Source of the DNA: Schizochytrium sp. TIO01
Lineage: Eukaryota; Sar; Bigyra; Thraustochytrida; Thraustochytriidae
Direction of reading: 5' to 3'
DNA: 64,000 nt
Assembly: GCA_004764695.1 (NCBI GenBank)
Contig: SMSO01000033.1
Coordinates: 263,001-327,000, forward strand
The notes under the pieces were generated by a model. That model was not told the DNA's origin. It made no database searches and saw nothing but the letters and a program-made list of their open reading frames with translations. The first letter of the stretch is position 1. Every line of letters starts with the position of its first letter. The position numbers were made by a program, and so were the translations under genes. Shown here piece after piece: positions 31,188-42,299 of this stretch.

Positions 31188-33648
31188 TCTGCGGCGGTGA
31201 AGGCCCGAGCCAACGCTCCTCGCTTAATCAGCCGGCGTTCCGTGCCAACTTGGATAGGCTCAGAACTGCTGTCTGTCTGGAGATGGAGGGGTCCTAGGGA
31301 GGCTTAGGGAAAGTGGTAGCGAGCGAGGGAGACTGGGAACACCGTGGAGGAGGCCACTCTGAGCCACTTCATCATGAGCCTCGCCGGCAATACGGAAACG
31401 GGTGCTGCTGAAGGACGAAGGGACGATGCGAAACGTTCTTCGCACGGAGACTCGCACTGATCGACTGGCTGGCGCGAACTTGATTGATTGAAAGGAGATG
31501 ACTCACGCGGGGGCATTTGGCGAATTCACCGCTGGGATCTGGCCGCCGATGCGAAACTCGAGATTGACCGGTGATGTGACTCGAGGCTCGTTCAAGTTCA
31601 AGTTATCACACAGGATCTGAGTGGATGCGGAGGGATCAATGCGGAACTTCCCATCTGTGCCTGGTAAAGTCAAGCTTGATTTCAAGGTGAAACTGCTGGG
31701 GTGTAGTACCTATGTTAGGGTCACTCGGAAACTCAGCAACAACAAAAAATTCAGAGATGTTATAGAGCAATCCTGGTTGGGGAACAGGCTTGGGCCGTTC
31801 TTTGGCTATGGCCAATGTTCAAGAAGAGTAAAGCCACGAGATAGTTGCTGGAGTGTCGCCAACGTGGCCAACTCGTCCCTCGGTGGAAGAGCTGTCCAGC
31901 CCGAGATGCACCTGAATCTTTCCAAGCCAACTTCGGGAATAGGATTAAATTCGGGGCTATTCTTGTGGGTTGATTCTCCCTTTTGGTTGGTTGTACGTGC
32001 AATCAGCAGGTAACCTTCCCAGCCAGAGTGTCTTAGTCATCGGGTGATATGGCTGTCTTGCCGATTAATTTCGTGGATACGGAACGAAACCATTTCGCCG
32101 ATGAAGCTAGTTGGGGCCAAGACTCGCAGGTCTCCATATTCTAAGAGCGAAAAAACAGCTAGCTAGATTATGAGACACATAGTTTTCCCACATTAAAGCA
32201 TTGCAACGATGCCCTTCTTCTGTGAGTTGGAACCTCCGTGAATAGCTTTGTTAGAAAATCCTTAGTTTAAAAGCCCTCAACACATGCATAAGAACATGAA
32301 GTGAGTCTTGTAGTGAAGGCGATCATCATTGTCTAGCTCGCTCGCCAGATCTATGCCTATCATCGGGAAAATGCCCGAACAAATTTGATCTTACAGAAAT
32401 AAGGAGTACCGATCCTGCAAAGAATAAAGCATGCTAAATAGGATCTCAAGGGTTATCATCTCGATAATTTATGATATACATCGCCAAACTGACAAGATTA
32501 AGGCAAGCATACAAATGTAACTAGATCAGTTGAGGTGCAAAAGATTGCATGGGCACTACAGAAGAACTCCGTAGCAGTCTGATGACTCTTATTAAACTGG
32601 ATGGTTGAGGAGACGAAGGAGCTCGGCCGCTCCAGAATTAGAAAAGGCGGATTATGCATGATCCAGTCTACCAAATCTGAAATGCCATGGTTCACTCTTT
32701 GGTCAGCAGTTTTCTAACTTAACAACCCTCCCTAGATTTGAACACATTCCATGAAAGTCTTCTGCGACCACCTTGGCATTCGACTCCTGATTAATTTGGT
32801 TTCACTTTTCGCCATTTTTTTTTTAAGTTTTGAGGATCTCTAGGAGACCATGCAAATCTCAGCCTTGGAGTTCAGGGTCCCGGGTCCCCGTGTACACGTA
32901 CACTTACACTGGAAAAACTAAGCATTTATGGCATGAAAGGGCCCTACTTTCGCATTGATTGCAACCTGACACATGTAAATACAGAATGAAATTGCTAACG
33001 CGATTGCAATCAGTTATCGCCTCTACCAAGCTTGGTATCCCAGCCTTGTGTCATTTCTTCCCAACAAAGTGAATATCACTCCCAAACCAAAACGAAGGAT
33101 CCTCAAGGGTTGTGCACTGGAACCTCCAGAACACCACCGAAACCCATTCTAGGCCTGTCGCAACCTACTAACAAATACCTAGAAAATCTTGTTCCGATCT
33201 TCCTCGCAGCCCCCCCAAGCTGCTTTCGCCCAGCTAGGAAGCGTACGTATCATGAAGCCTCGATAAACTAATAAGCCAAAAGAGCGTTTCTTGTTTGCGA
33301 AAGGCTTTTTGGCTGCGAAGACCATGAGTTTGATTGCGCAGCGGCATTTGACGTCGTGGGTATTATTATGCCTGAAATAAAGCTTGGCTTTTGATTATTT
33401 GTTAAAAAGCCACTGTAAAAATTTGTATTTAAAGATAAATAAAATAAATAAATAGTAAAACAAAATAGAATGGTCGAAACGCCAAGTCAACCGAATCTTG
33501 CTGTCCTACGTCGTTCAAGTGTCTCTCGCCCTGAAATACGACGTCCCAGGCGAAGCAAAAGAAAATGAGGTCTCCAGCGCCTCAGACCTGCGTCATAGCT
33601 GCTGCCGTGACGATTCGTAGATTGTCTCGAGATCGCGCCACCGACTGA

Positions 33649-33914
33649 TTATTCGTGTGTATTTAGGGCGTCAGAAGAAACATTTTTAATTTTGTTGTTT
33701 ATAGCAATATCTTTCACAACGCAAACGAAGATATAACTCTGGTGAAGTGCTTGGAGGAAACGAGGAAATGATAGTCTGCCTTCAGATGTTGCTGATTGGA
33801 TGAAAAGACGACTGAGCGATTCCCATGCTCCTTTGAGTTCGTTCCACTTAAAACCTCCGTCGTCATCGTTGTCCATTTCCACGACCGTATCGCATTTCTG
33901 TGTTTTCACAGCGT
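33649..33914 (-). CDS. Possible exon of an EF-hand protein (partial)
   Basis: On the minus strand a pyrimidine-rich TTTTTCTTTTTAG acceptor-like site ends at 33915. The frame that follows contains a textbook 12-residue EF-hand loop, DNDDDGGFKWNE (Asp at 1, 3 and 5, Gly at 6, hydrophobic at 8, Glu at 12), between helix-like flanks. A second, degenerate loop-like segment (SATSEGRLSFPR) follows about 17 residues later, the usual spacing of a paired EF-hand. The frame ends at a stop at 33649. I could not find an upstream exon or start, so this may be a terminal exon, a gene fragment or a pseudogene. If real, it would bind calcium through the first loop only. Confidence 0.35.
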
Positions 33915-33929
33915 CTAAAAAGAAAAATG

Positions 33930-34400
33930 AATGCAAAACTTTAAAGCATTTATTTTAAAAAAAAAATGTTTTTTGCTTTTAAAATATAATATAATATAAT
34001 ATAATATATGTTCAACTACTACCCCAATGTTGATAACTACTTGCCAAATTCGGGCCGTTTTGTGGTTTACCCCAACAAATATGCGCTAACTGAGTTTGAT
34101 TTGCGTTTGTAGCTACAGCCTTGTTGCATTATTGACCCTTTTAAAATGAAAGTTAAACCCTCACTTTAACTTTATTCACATAGATAGTGCAACAATTTTA
34201 AGTTAAAAAATTATTATTATTATTATATAACAAAACGGTATGATGACCCTAGAAACAAAAAAGAAAAAGCTGGAGAATCCATTCTCCGCCTATGTATCTT
34301 ATTCTGTATTCAGCTGATGAAAAGTTGGAAACGACTATTTCTTTATCTTCAGGCTTCCGCAATCATGAAGCGATGGATGATGGCGACAACAGCAACTAAG

Positions 34401-34432
<32 letters not shown>

Positions 34433-36853
34433 ATCATCATCATCAGCAGCAGCGCGAGAGAAGAAGGCCAGTCCTCAGCGAGTTTCTTTGCGATGATAGT
34501 CTCAGGCACACCTAAAAACATCATTTTTCACCGAGTAGATCAAAAGAATGGAAACATTCATTCATTCTCGAGTGAGTTCTCACTGAAAGCCTTTCTCTTC
34601 AGGCAAACCAGCGAAGAAACAAACAAACAAACAAACAAACAAACAAACAAACAAACAAACAAACAAACAAACAAACAAACAAACAAACAAACAAACAAAC
34701 AAACAAACAAACAAACAAACAAACAAACAAACAAACAAACAAACAAACAAACAAACAAACAAACAAACAAACAAACAAACAAACAAACAAACAAACAAAC
34801 AAACAAACAAACAAACAAACTGGTCACCCGAGTCCATCACGGTTCACAATTCCAGACATCGATCAGAGATCTTCGAGCTCGACCACGGTTCCTGTCGCGT
34901 TTCCAACTGCTCGACCCCAAAGCCGCAGCTGACCCAGAACTGAAGTGAAAACAAGAATGACAAGACATAAAAAAGCACCGGAGACTGGCGGCTCCAGCAT
35001 CAACTTGAATCAAATATATCTGTGCCGATCGTAGGTATGTACATACTGCCGCTCTTCCACGACAGCGACGATGGCATCCATCGCGACCAAAGCTCTGGAA
35101 GGCCATTCTCACGTGCGGGTGGGTTAAGGGATTCTTCAAGATGTGCTGACTGCATGCAATTGAGCAGCTTTGATTGTCTCGCATGCTGACGTAATGCGAG
35201 CTGACGTCAGCGTGCAACAAGCCATGCTCGAGACGTGCCGAGGCCTCGACTCCGTGCCGCCTTGGAGCTCCAGCTGCCCCTTCTTCAAGGCCAGGGCAGC
35301 AGCTGGCACTCGCGGAGTGCATGTCCAAGTGCATGTTCTCCATGCCGTTGGCGTTGGGCACACCAAAGTTTGGCTATGGTCTGATGTGATTGATAACCAA
35401 AAGTCAGAGCCGGAAAGGCTTTCTTTCCTTCATTGCACGCACCACAAAGGATCATCGAAAGCGGCAGCGAAGCAGGCAATGGATCAATAAGTACCCTCGC
35501 GTGCATCGAATGAATGTCTACCGTCAAAGCTGCTCCGTTCAGGCCCGCAGCCGCATCTTTCGGTCCAGTTTACAGCTTGCTGAGCCCCGAAGACTCGGGT
35601 CTCGCCGCCTCAAAGTAAGCAACCGAGTCCACAACGGACTTGAACCTCATCAGCTGCAACTTCAGGCTCATCTCCAAGTCCAAGTCCAAGTCCAAGTCCA
35701 ACTTATCAAAAAACCTCAGTTCAGCCCTAACGTCAACCCCAACCTCAACTTCAAGATAGATCAACTTCTTCGAGCGAGCTCGTTGTCGATTTTCTTGGGC
35801 CTCCGCTCACGATTTCTCATTTCCTCCAGAATTCCTGTGATTTCTCTCTCTGTGTAAACTGGTTTCTCTCAGTGAGTTCATCTTCGATCGATCCTCTTTC
35901 TTCTGTCTCAGGTAGGTACTTAGTACCTACCTAACTGTCTCTAGCATACCTGGGCTAGGAGGTACTAAGCGAGTGCTAGCAGCGCCTTCGGAAACTCATT
36001 TTCCAGTGTCTTTTGAAAGAAAGATTAAAATAAAAGGGGAAGAAAGTTGACGAATGTAATTTTTATGAATGAAATGAAAAACAGAGATCCTTTCTTCATA
36101 AAAAGTTCGAGATGAAAACTGTATGTGTGAACCGTCAGAATCATAGCGGCTCTTGCCACCAACGCCAGTGCATTGGGCGGAGTACGCAAAGGAGGGGGGG
36201 GGGTTGTAGGTGGCCAGGCAATCAGGAAATGTGAAGTTTGCGTCGAAGTCCGAAAGAAAGGATCTGCTGGAGGTCTTTCCTTAAATTGGGAAAGGGATTA
36301 CACCACTGTCGTCCCTCAGTCATTAGAGGGTTCGTTGTATCTCTTTCTTTATTAAAAAAAAAAAAAAATTAATCGAAAAAATAATTTCAAAATGTTATAT
36401 ATGTTATAGGCATATATGTATTTAATAACTTGAACAAGAAAGAAAGAAATGAAGATAGAAATGAAATCGAAGGGGAGGAGGTACTGTTACTGGTATGTTA
36501 ATGGTAAAAGGTAGACATGGAAAGTACTTTCTTTCAGATTTTGTTTTTTAAAGTTTAAAAATTAAATATTAAGTAATACAACTTGAATGAAAGGGAATGA
36601 AATATTCTTATTTGTCGATGAAGGTTGATTACAAAACCTCTGGCGAAGTATAAGAAGAAGCAGGTATAGCAGCAAACTCTGTACTCAGATCGCGCACGAA
36701 CGTCTTGCGCCAAACGATCGTGAGCCTATTGCGGCTCCGCCTCATCCAGTTTCTACACCTAGTTCCTTAGCGGCTCACGCTTACGTCAGCTCGCTATCTC
36801 GCAATCTATCTTGATTGCAGTTCGCAGATCAGCTCACTCCAGAATAAGAAACC
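33930..36853. other. Gene-poor, repeat-rich block, right part
   Basis: About 2.9 kb with an ATATA repeat (about 33986-34008), ATT triplets (about 34210-34226), ATC/CAT triplets (about 34400-34445), the (AAAC)n array (34617-34820), AAGTCC hexamers (35675-35699), a poly-G and poly-A run (about 36195 and 36353-36368), and A/T-rich sequence up to about 36600. The last 200 bp should be the promoter of the acyl-CoA synthetase gene. Frames at 34837-35361 and 35390-35857 show no recognisable domain. Confidence 0.6.
34617..34820. repeat. (AAAC)n array, about 51 perfect copies
   Basis: 204 bp of uninterrupted AAAC, the longest simple repeat in the window. Because four is not a multiple of three, all frames stay open on both strands (TNKQ or LFVC repeats), producing false frames. 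Confidence 0.98.
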
Positions 36854-38860
36854 ATGCCCACCGGCAAGAGCGCCACCACCTTTGAGGTTCCGGGCACTGC
36901 TCGTCCTGACCTTGGCTTTGGTCCCATTCGTCGCTCAGATATCGGCGCTGGACCTAAATTGAGTGTTGATGGCTACCTCACTCTTTACGAGCTTGTGGAG
37001 CATGCAGCTTTGACTTACCCCGAAAAAGACTGCCTTGGATACCGCACCAAGGGTCCCAATGGAGAGCTCGGCGACTTCGTGTGGTGCACATACAAGGAAA
37101 TGTTCGAGCGTAGCCACAACTTTGGCTCTGGAATTGCCAATGCGAAATTGTGCCCTCCTAACTCGGACGGCCTCAAGCTGCTCGGTTTCTTCGGCAAGAA
37201 CCGCCCTGAGTGGATCATCGGCGATGTTGGCTGCTACTCCCAAGGTGTGGTCCCTGTGCCCATGTACGATACCCTTGGAGCCGACAGCGTTGAGTATGTC
37301 GTGCGTCAGACAGAGCTCAAGACCATCTTCTGTACTTCTGCAGAACTTGACCGGGTTCTCGATGTAGCGTCTAAGGGCCTCATTGAAGGCATCGTGCTCA
37401 TGGACGGTGCCGAGTTATCTCAAAGTACCTTGTCCAGCTCTCGCGAGGCCGCTTCTGCACAGGGGTGCAAGTTGTACACGATCCAGGAGATTGAAGACAG
37501 TGGTCGCAAGAGCCCTGCGCAGCTCCACCTGCCAAGTGGCAAGGATATGGCCTTCTTCTGCTACACCAGTGGCACCACAGGCGACCCCAAGGGTGCCATC
37601 ATTCGCCACGAGGGTCTTGTGAGCTGCATCGCTGGCTTCGCTGACTTTGGAATTAAGCTTGACGAGAACGACATTCACCTCTCCTACCTCCCGCTGCCGC
37701 ATGTTTTCGAGCGTGGTATGATCTACGCCGCTCTCTATGGAGGCAGTGCCGTTGGTTTCTTCAACGGAGACACTCAGCGCATCGTTGAGGATCTCGTGGC
37801 TCTTCGCCCGACCTTTTTCCCGTCTGTGCCCAGATTGCTTAACCGCATTTACGATAAGCTCCTTGCTGGTGTTGAAGAGGCTGGTGGCATGAAGAAGTGG
37901 CTCTTCGACAAGGCTCTCGCTGCCAAAATCGCAGGTTTGCGCCAAGGCACCGTTAAGCACCCCGTTTGGGACCCTCTCGTATTTAAGGCCGTCAAGGCCA
38001 AGGTTGGTCTTGACCGCGTTCGTATGATGTGCACTGGATCTGCTCCGATTGCCTCGCACGTACTTGATTTTCTGCGTGCTGTCTTTGGATGCCCCGTCAT
38101 TGAGGGCTATGGCCAAACCGAGTCGTCCGTGACCATCACTGCTGCCATGAGCGACGATTTGACCCTTGGCCACGTGGGCATTCCTGTGCCTTGCAATGAC
38201 CTGCGTCTTCAGAGCGTACCCGAGATGGGATACTTGTACACTGACACCGAGCACAACGGAGAAGCTTGCTTTGGACGTGGTGAAATTTGCTTTCGCGGTC
38301 CTAACGTGTTCTCTGAGTACTACAAGATGCCGGAGAAGACTGCCGAAACCATCGATGCTGATGGCTGGGTCCACACTGGTGACATTGGCCTCTTTACCAA
38401 GGAAGGCAAGCTCCGTATCATTGACCGTAAGAAGAACATCTTCAAGCTTGCCCAGGGCGAGTATGTTGCAGCTGAGAAGATTGAGAACATCCTTCTCCGT
38501 TCTCCTCTTGCTGCTCAGATCTTTGTATATGGCGATTCTCTTCAGAGTTGCCTTGTTGCCATTGTTGTGCCTGATGCAGATACTTTGAAGATGCGTGGTA
38601 TGGATGTGGCATCCCCTGCCACCAAGAAGGCCATCTTTGACTCCTTTATTGAGCAGGCCAAGAAGAACCAGCTTAACGGATTTGAGATCCCCAAGCTCAT
38701 CCACGTCTGTCCTCAGGAGTTCAGCGCCTTGCCAGTCCGCGATGGCATTGACACTGTGCTTACCCCAACTTTCAAGCTCGTCCGCAACAAGGCCCGCGAC
38801 TACTTCCGTCCCGAGATTGACGCCATGTACGAGGAAATCAACTCTAAGGCCAAGCTTTAA
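36854..38860 (+). CDS. Long-chain acyl-CoA synthetase with peroxisomal C-terminus
   Basis: 668 residues, intronless, ACC ATG start context. It is an AMP-forming acyl-CoA synthetase (fatty acid + ATP + CoA to acyl-CoA + AMP + PPi). The order of motifs is that of long-chain enzymes: P-loop FCYTSGTTGDPKGA (about 236-250), LSYLPLPHVFERG, the gate-region segment FFPSVPRLLNRIYDK, YGQTESSVTIT, the hinge GWVHTGDIGLF, and RIIDRKKNIFKLAQGEYVA with the long-chain linker and adenylation-site pattern. Its length is typical of plant and animal ACSL/LACS. The last residues are KAKL; AKL fits the PTS1 consensus, so peroxisomal import for beta-oxidation is likely. No N-terminal transmembrane segment is apparent. 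The minus-strand frame through it is a shadow. Confidence 0.93.
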   Translation: MPTGKSATTFEVPGTARPDLGFGPIRRSDIGAGPKLSVDGYLTLYELVEHAALTYPEKDCLGYRTKGPNGELGDFVWCTYKEMFERSHNFGSGIANAKLCPPNSDGLKLLGFFGKNRPEWIIGDVGCYSQGVVPVPMYDTLGADSVEYVVRQTELKTIFCTSAELDRVLDVASKGLIEGIVLMDGAELSQSTLSSSREAASAQGCKLYTIQEIEDSGRKSPAQLHLPSGKDMAFFCYTSGTTGDPKGAIIRHEGLVSCIAGFADFGIKLDENDIHLSYLPLPHVFERGMIYAALYGGSAVGFFNGDTQRIVEDLVALRPTFFPSVPRLLNRIYDKLLAGVEEAGGMKKWLFDKALAAKIAGLRQGTVKHPVWDPLVFKAVKAKVGLDRVRMMCTGSAPIASHVLDFLRAVFGCPVIEGYGQTESSVTITAAMSDDLTLGHVGIPVPCNDLRLQSVPEMGYLYTDTEHNGEACFGRGEICFRGPNVFSEYYKMPEKTAETIDADGWVHTGDIGLFTKEGKLRIIDRKKNIFKLAQGEYVAAEKIENILLRSPLAAQIFVYGDSLQSCLVAIVVPDADTLKMRGMDVASPATKKAIFDSFIEQAKKNQLNGFEIPKLIHVCPQEFSALPVRDGIDTVLTPTFKLVRNKARDYFRPEIDAMYEEINSKAKL

Positions 38861-39556
38861 GCCGAATACTCTGGATTGCGCTCTCTCTGGGCATGTAGGT
38901 ATCCTCGTTCTGTGACAACGACAGAGCGCGAAGACAACGACAAGGCCAAGAGAACCAACAACCCTTGACATCAACATCGTTATTTGCTTTTTCATTTATG
39001 AATCAAATTTACCAAAATTTCATCAAAACTTCTGTAGCGCTGTGCAACTGTCCAAACTCCACTTTTCGAAGTAATTACTATTTTGAGTTTATAACGATCT
39101 CGCAAAGGAAAATATGAGCTGCTGCATTAAATGAGAGAGGAAAACAACATGATAACGAGAACAAATAGAAAGAATTCACGAATGTATTAATCTCTAACCA
39201 GTTAAAATTTCCTGTTGAGTGCAGAACGATATAGTGCCGTGTATCGTTGAAAAAAAAAAAAAAACGAGGCATTGCACTCTTCGCTAGCCTGCCTTCCTTC
39301 CTTTCTTCCTTTCTTCCTTTCTTCCTGATTATTGATTTTTGTGTGTAACGTAGATAAAAAGGATTTTGCGTAAAGGAGCTTCCTTGAAAATGTGATCAGC
39401 ATTTGGTGTTACATTATTGATATACCGCTGCAGCTGCGCTATACTGTTTTGTTGACTTGCGCAGTCATCCTTTTAGCTCGCCACCTGCGAGTACTTGGTA
39501 ACTGAGGAAACTTTGCAGCAGCGAATGCAGGTACGTGCTAAACCTCGTATCGGCGT
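38861..39556. other. Convergent intergenic region
   Basis: About 700 bp between the 3' ends of the acyl-CoA synthetase (plus) and SPFH-1 (minus). It includes a poly-A run (39250-39264) and a TTCC/TTTC tract (39293-39326). No gene is seen. Confidence 0.55.
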
Positions 39557-40706
39557 TTACAAGTTCAAGACTGGAGATGCTGAAACATCGCCCGAAGTCA
39601 CTAGTACAAGATTTGAAATCAAACGGGCACGCTGAGGTCCCTCCATGTGAACATTTGCAGCCTCAAGACGCTGCACCGCATCATTGGAAATTTCAACGGC
39701 GCCTTGCACAAGAAGATTGCGTGCTTCAACAACTGCGCGAGCTTGCTGGCGCTTAAGCATCGCACTAGCAATATCCTGAGAATAGTTGAGTTCATTCAGA
39801 GCACAGGTTTGAATCAACGCACCAGCAATGTCCACGCGAGGCTGAAGCATTTCTCGGCATCTCTGATTGATATCTGCAGTTTGTGTCTTGAGCTCATCAT
39901 AGGTGAATCTTGAAACAACATCCTTCACAACAGCAGCTGCTTGAGTCTCCACAAAGGCTCCTGGGGACTCCACGTTAAGAAGTGCTTTTCCAGCATCGAT
40001 GAAGCGGTACGTTAGTACAGCGCTGACAACCACCGGGTTGCCTGCCTTATCGAGAACACGCTGAGTGTTAAGACTGCGAATATCAGCTCCGTAGAACCAG
40101 AAGAATGTTAGTGAGAGTTTCTTCTGCAAATCAGATCACTCAGATATTAAGTTTCGTCGCAAGTCACAGAAGAAATGCTATATCTAGTGTTTCGTCTAAA
40201 CTTACATAATGCTAATTTGTGCTGTAGAGATACGCTGAAGATCTAAGCCAAAAGGAATAGTCCAGTGGCAGCCCGCGCTCTTATAGTGGCCAGTGAGCTG
40301 ACCATAGTGAAGAGAAATGGCCTCTTCTCGAGGTTCTGTATGTCATTACATAAACGGAAACACAACACATGCGCAATTGTTAGCTGCAAAGTACAAAGGA
40401 ATAGCCTTATGAGCCCAAATCCTCGCCAGACCTTCAGAAAACCCCGATTTTCAAGTTTCCATTTTTCAAGGCCGTCAACTACTAGTTTCAGGTTGCACCA
40501 AGCTTATGACAATTGCTCATCCATAGCGTGTATGCTCAGTCAAACTTACGCAGGACCCACCAGCCTGTAATACAGGCGAACGGAAAACAAAGCGCCGCAA
40601 GCGAGACTGCCAGGCAACTCGTGTGCATCTCTACATCACGAAAGTCATGGCGGTCCATGTCTGTAACACCCGGTGCAAGCACCTCGGTACCAGGAGGGCC
40701 TCCCAT
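39557..40706 (-). CDS. SPFH/Band 7 (stomatin-like) protein 1, three exons
   Basis: Exons on the minus strand: 40550-40706, 40206-40335, 39557-40073; introns 214 and 132 bp, GTAAGT donors, CAG acceptors. The total is 804 bp, giving 267 residues. The ATG at 40706 has an ACC ATG G context; a GTG further upstream was rejected. Joining the exons restores continuous similarity to the intronless paralogue at 42300: GWW, REEAI, GCHW, RIST, GNPVVVSAVLTYRF, and SYDEL/TYDEL blocks align without gaps. A Cys-containing hydrophobic hairpin near residues 30-48 should sit in the membrane; the SPFH domain (about 55-190) and helical C-terminal part follow. SPFH proteins form membrane scaffolds and oligomeric rings; the client here is unknown. 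Confidence 0.85.
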
Positions 40707-42299
40707 GGTGCAAGCGACTCTTTGTGCTAGCTTAGTCACTCAAGATACCAAGACCACCTCGCCCGAGCTCTGCAGTTATGGCTTCAAGCAAATTCTCGCA
40801 AGGTCTACAACCTGCGCTTTTGCAGACGTAACTTTTGCTTTAATTGTCTTGGAGGTGGAATTAATTACCGGAAACCGTGAAAAAGGATGTCTGCCCTTGG
40901 TCTTAGCTTTCGCATCGAATATTACGTTCTGCAAAGCTGTTTTGAAAGTAATACTTTTGCTGAATGGGGAACCTAGTTTTGGCGTCCGTCTAATGTGCTA
41001 CAGCTGTGACACTTCACTTCAAGTCTTCAAGTCAAACCTTTCACCAGCAATGAATCTTTTCCAAGCTAAGATCCAGCAGCTACCAGTGGCTACTACTTCA
41101 CTAACATAACACTTGGTAGTAATTCAATAATTTAGTATATTGAGCCAAGGGCCCTGAAATGAATCTTTGCTCATTCGGCGGCAGACTAAAGAAGTCTTCC
41201 TCACAGCACCAGCAGGCCTCGATTCCGATTACGGTACTTGAAATCGTACTATGAAGTTGCGGAGCCACTTGGTACGGAGCGTTCACTGGTCTGATTTCTG
41301 GTCGTAGTGTAAGATTAACTTGGAGTTGGTCAATACAAATGCACACCTAGGGCCTAGTTTCTACTATTTTCTGTAGCTAACATGCACAGCACGTGCACAG
41401 GTGTGCAATTAAGAGTAGTTAATGATCATGGGAAACAGCCATAGTCCGATTTACAAATTAAGTTTTCATTTCCATTCCAGACATGAAGAAGGTTTACAAG
41501 GCAGACTTTAAGATTTATATGGTGGTGTGCATCAAGGCTTGATCGAGGAATGATTGGAGATCTTTACGCTTTCAGTATCGCAAACTTGGGGACGGGGAAC
41601 CTATAAGAGACGAAATACCCTGGGTCTGGTATTAAACACCTTTTGGAATAATAGAGGGAAACTGGTCCGCGATTAGGGACCACGCAAAAACTTTCTATAC
41701 AAGTTTTCAACAAACCTTGGTGCTCTGGAAACATAGACGTCAAGCCGCGTCTCGAAAAGGGTAGGAGGGAAACCTTGTCTACTACGCTGCCACTAACAAT
41801 CAAATATCTGAGTCTGGTGCTGTTTCCAGAGAGAGTAAAGCATCAAAGAGATCTCAGGCTCTGGTTATCCGGCTTATATATCAGTTAGTGTACTGTTACC
41901 TAAAGAGTAGTACAACATAAGCAATCACTTCTGTAGACTCGCAGACACCTCAATTGCATTGAAGAGCAAAAGCGAAGTCATTCCTGATCCAACTAGCCTG
42001 GTGGTCTGCGTTGAACATCAACTCCTAATTCAAGGAGCCCCTACCTGGCGCTGGCGAGCAGCGTGTGTTGTAGACTCATCAAGTACATAGTAAAGTCGCA
42101 TCTCCTCGATCGCTATTGTGCCACATTGACTGACCTTGCGTTTCCCTTAGCAAGAGACAATCACAGCGGCCTGCTCTTTGAGTAAGACTTGGCCATCTTG
42201 TAGACAAAGCTTTGAGCTTAAACAGGATTTGCAAAACCTTTTTCTCTAGATCGAAAGCCGCTTTGAGACTTCGCCTGTTAATATTCAGGTATTCTAAAG
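40707..42299. other. Divergent intergenic region between SPFH genes
   Basis: About 1.6 kb between the starts of the two SPFH paralogues, which point away from each other. It contains no recognisable gene; frames at 40513-41109 overlap the SPFH-1 exons and show nothing. Promoters for both genes are expected here. Confidence 0.5.

Larger units (their letters stand above)
30157..33648. other. Gene-poor, repeat-rich block, left part
   Basis: About 3.5 kb without a supportable gene. It holds a (CTTG)n tract (30232-30320), a compound TCAA/GCAA/GCAG tract (about 30557-30631), a GA-rich run (about 31008-31037) and a 22-bp unit repeat (31116-31187). Between these the sequence is mixed, with only short unrecognised frames. 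Long frames at 30192-31000 exist because a four-base repeat has no stop in any frame. Confidence 0.6.

Noticed and set aside
34493-34948. TNKQ / LFVC repeat proteins on both strands
   Set aside because: Pure translation of the (AAAC)n array with short random flanks.
34837-35361. 174-codon minus-strand frame
   Set aside because: Cys/Ser/Arg-rich translation with no recognisable motif and overlapping equally good frames on the other strand.
37415-38995. 526-codon minus-strand frame across the acyl-CoA synthetase
   Set aside because: It is antisense to a fully convincing synthetase; its translation has no domain and reflects the codon bias of the real gene.
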